Shown piece by piece: positions 7,205 through 8,104 of a stretch of 8,104 bases of DNA (within the stretch, counting starts at the first letter, position 1; each line of letters begins with the position of its first letter). Both the position numbers and the translations under genes were made by a program. The DNA is from Emcibacteraceae bacterium (lineage in GTDB: Bacteria; Pseudomonadota; Alphaproteobacteria; Sphingomonadales; Emcibacteraceae), in assembly GCA_016763335.1 (NCBI GenBank), contig JAESUD010000005.1, positions 1 to 8,104 on the forward strand, given 5' to 3'. The notes under the pieces were generated by a model, which saw only the letters and a list, made by a program, of their open reading frames with translations, was not told the DNA's origin and searched no databases.

Positions 7205-8104
7205 TCACGCTGCACATTCGCTAAGTAAAGGTTCAAAAAAAGTATCTATTGTTTCAAGAACTTCTGCAGTCTCAGATAATTTATTGACCTTTTGACGAAA
7301 TGCCGCGCTATCTTGAAGGCCTTTTGTATACCAACTGATATGCTTACGAGCAATTTTCTTACCGGTATCCTCGCCGTAATGATCAAGCATAGAAAGATAA
7401 TGTTCTACCATAATATTTTTGATCATTCTTATATCCGGATCAGGTAATTTTTCCCCGGTTTTAAGGTAATGAATGACTTGTGATAAAAACCACGGCTTGC
7501 CGTAAGCACCACGACCGATCATTACCCCGTCTGCGCCGGACTGCTTAAGTGCCTCAACAGCGTTTTCACAAGTAATAATATCTCCGTTGGCAATAACTGG
7601 TATCGACACACTTTCTTTAACTTCCCGAATGAAGGCCCAGTCTGCAACACCTTTATACATCTGGTTTCGCGTGCGTCCGTGGACAACAACCATTTTAATA
7701 CCTTGGTCTTCTGCTATTTTTGCAAGCTCCGGTGCATTTCGGCAGGTGATGTCCCAGCCCGTACGCATTTTAAGCGTTACTGGAATATCAACCGCATCAA
7801 CCGTCGCTTTGATAATTTTTTCGGCTATTTCCAAATCCTGCATTAATGCCGACCCGGCATAACCATTGACAATTTTCTTAGCCGGGCACCCCATATTAAT
7901 ATCAATAATCGCCGCGCCCTTGGCTTCGTTCATCCGCGCGGCTTCGGCCATCATGTCAGGATCATATCCCGCGAGCTGTACAGACATTAGATATTCACCA
8001 CTTTCCGCAGCGGCCATTTTATGAGTACGTTTATGATCACGTATCATCGCCTGACTGGCAATCATTTCAGACGTCACCAGTCCAGCACCGAACCGCTTAA
8101 CAAG
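7205..8104 (-). CDS. dusB: tRNA-dihydrouridine synthase B (NifR3 family), 5' end beyond the window
   Basis: DusB is an FMN enzyme that uses NADPH to reduce a uridine of tRNA to dihydrouridine (U17 in Escherichia coli). The frame is open to the window edge, so 299 residues of roughly 330 are visible. The GTG at 8077 is internal: upstream codons read LVKRFGAGL, running into VTSEMIASQ, which is typical DusB sequence. The catalytic cysteine lies in [10 protein letters not shown] (codon 7888-7886). Other family motifs in order are [21 protein letters not shown] and PVIANGDI, which belong to the TIM barrel and FMN/tRNA-binding face, and [16 protein letters not shown]. The C-terminal helical region (about the last 70 residues, [15 protein letters not shown]) is the tRNA-binding domain. 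It ends in TGA 3 bases before ntrB. As nifR3 it is a well-known operon leader of ntrBC in alphaproteobacteria, so the cluster's main promoter is probably upstream, outside the window. Confidence 0.96.
   Translation of the reverse strand, partial: LVKRFGAGLVTSEMIASQAMIRDHKRTHKMAAAESGEYLMSVQLAGYDPDMMAEAARMNEAKGAAIIDINMGCPAKKIVNGYAGSALMQDLEIAEKIIKATVDAVDIPVTLKMRTGWDITCRNAPELAKIAEDQGIKMVVVHGRTRNQMYKGVADWAFIREVKESVSIPVIANGDIITCENAVEALKQSGADGVMIGRGAYGKPWFLSQVIHYLKTGEKLPDPDIRMIKNIMVEHYLSMLDHYGEDTGKKIARKHISWYTKGLQDSAAFRQKVNKLSETAEVLETIDTFFEPLLSECAA

Noticed and set aside
7587..7862. Plus-strand 91-codon frame opposite dusB
   Set aside because: It is a shadow of the DusB TIM-barrel codons.
8075..8077. 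GTG as the dusB start
   Set aside because: The frame stays open to the window edge and the upstream residues LVKRFGAGL are typical DusB sequence, so this codon is an internal valine.

Overview
The window is one minus-strand gene run from an alphaproteobacterium. Read in the direction of transcription (right to left) the order is dusB (nifR3, 5' end cut by the window edge), ntrB, ntrC, ntrY, ntrX, trkA (3' end cut by the other edge). This order is a known alphaproteobacterial arrangement and is the main reason for the taxonomic call. GC content is low for the class: about 40% in the one short stretch I counted, and A/T-rich by eye throughout. I cannot name the genus.

Layout: 8104-7205 is the dihydrouridine synthase. 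7201-6077 is the soluble nitrogen sensor kinase NtrB. 6073-4604 is its sigma-54 activator partner NtrC. After a 75-base gap holding a perfect inverted repeat comes 4528-2264, the membrane-anchored kinase NtrY. It overlaps 2274-904, its response regulator NtrX, by 11 bases. After 41 bases comes 862-1, the N-terminal 287 residues of the potassium-uptake regulator TrkA. The other junctions are only 3 bases (dusB/ntrB and ntrB/ntrC). I see no convincing terminator between any of the genes, so one long transcript is plausible, possibly with an extra internal promoter before ntrY. No intergenic stretch exceeds 75 bases. I see no RNA genes, mobile elements, CRISPR arrays or plus-strand genes.

How the genes work together: NtrB/NtrC is the classic nitrogen-limitation system (PII-controlled kinase and sigma-54 activator). 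NtrY/NtrX is a paralogous pair with a membrane sensor, linked in other alphaproteobacteria to nitrogen, redox and envelope-related control. All phosphotransfer and ATPase residues checked are present in both pairs. The two regulators differ at the sigma-54 contact loop: NtrC has GSFTGA, a one-residue variant of GAFTGA, while NtrX has lost the motif. The strong reading is a conserved, ordinary chromosomal locus. I do not find an undescribed system. The best leads are the inverted repeat directly before ntrY, the start-site question it raises, and the degenerate loop of NtrX.
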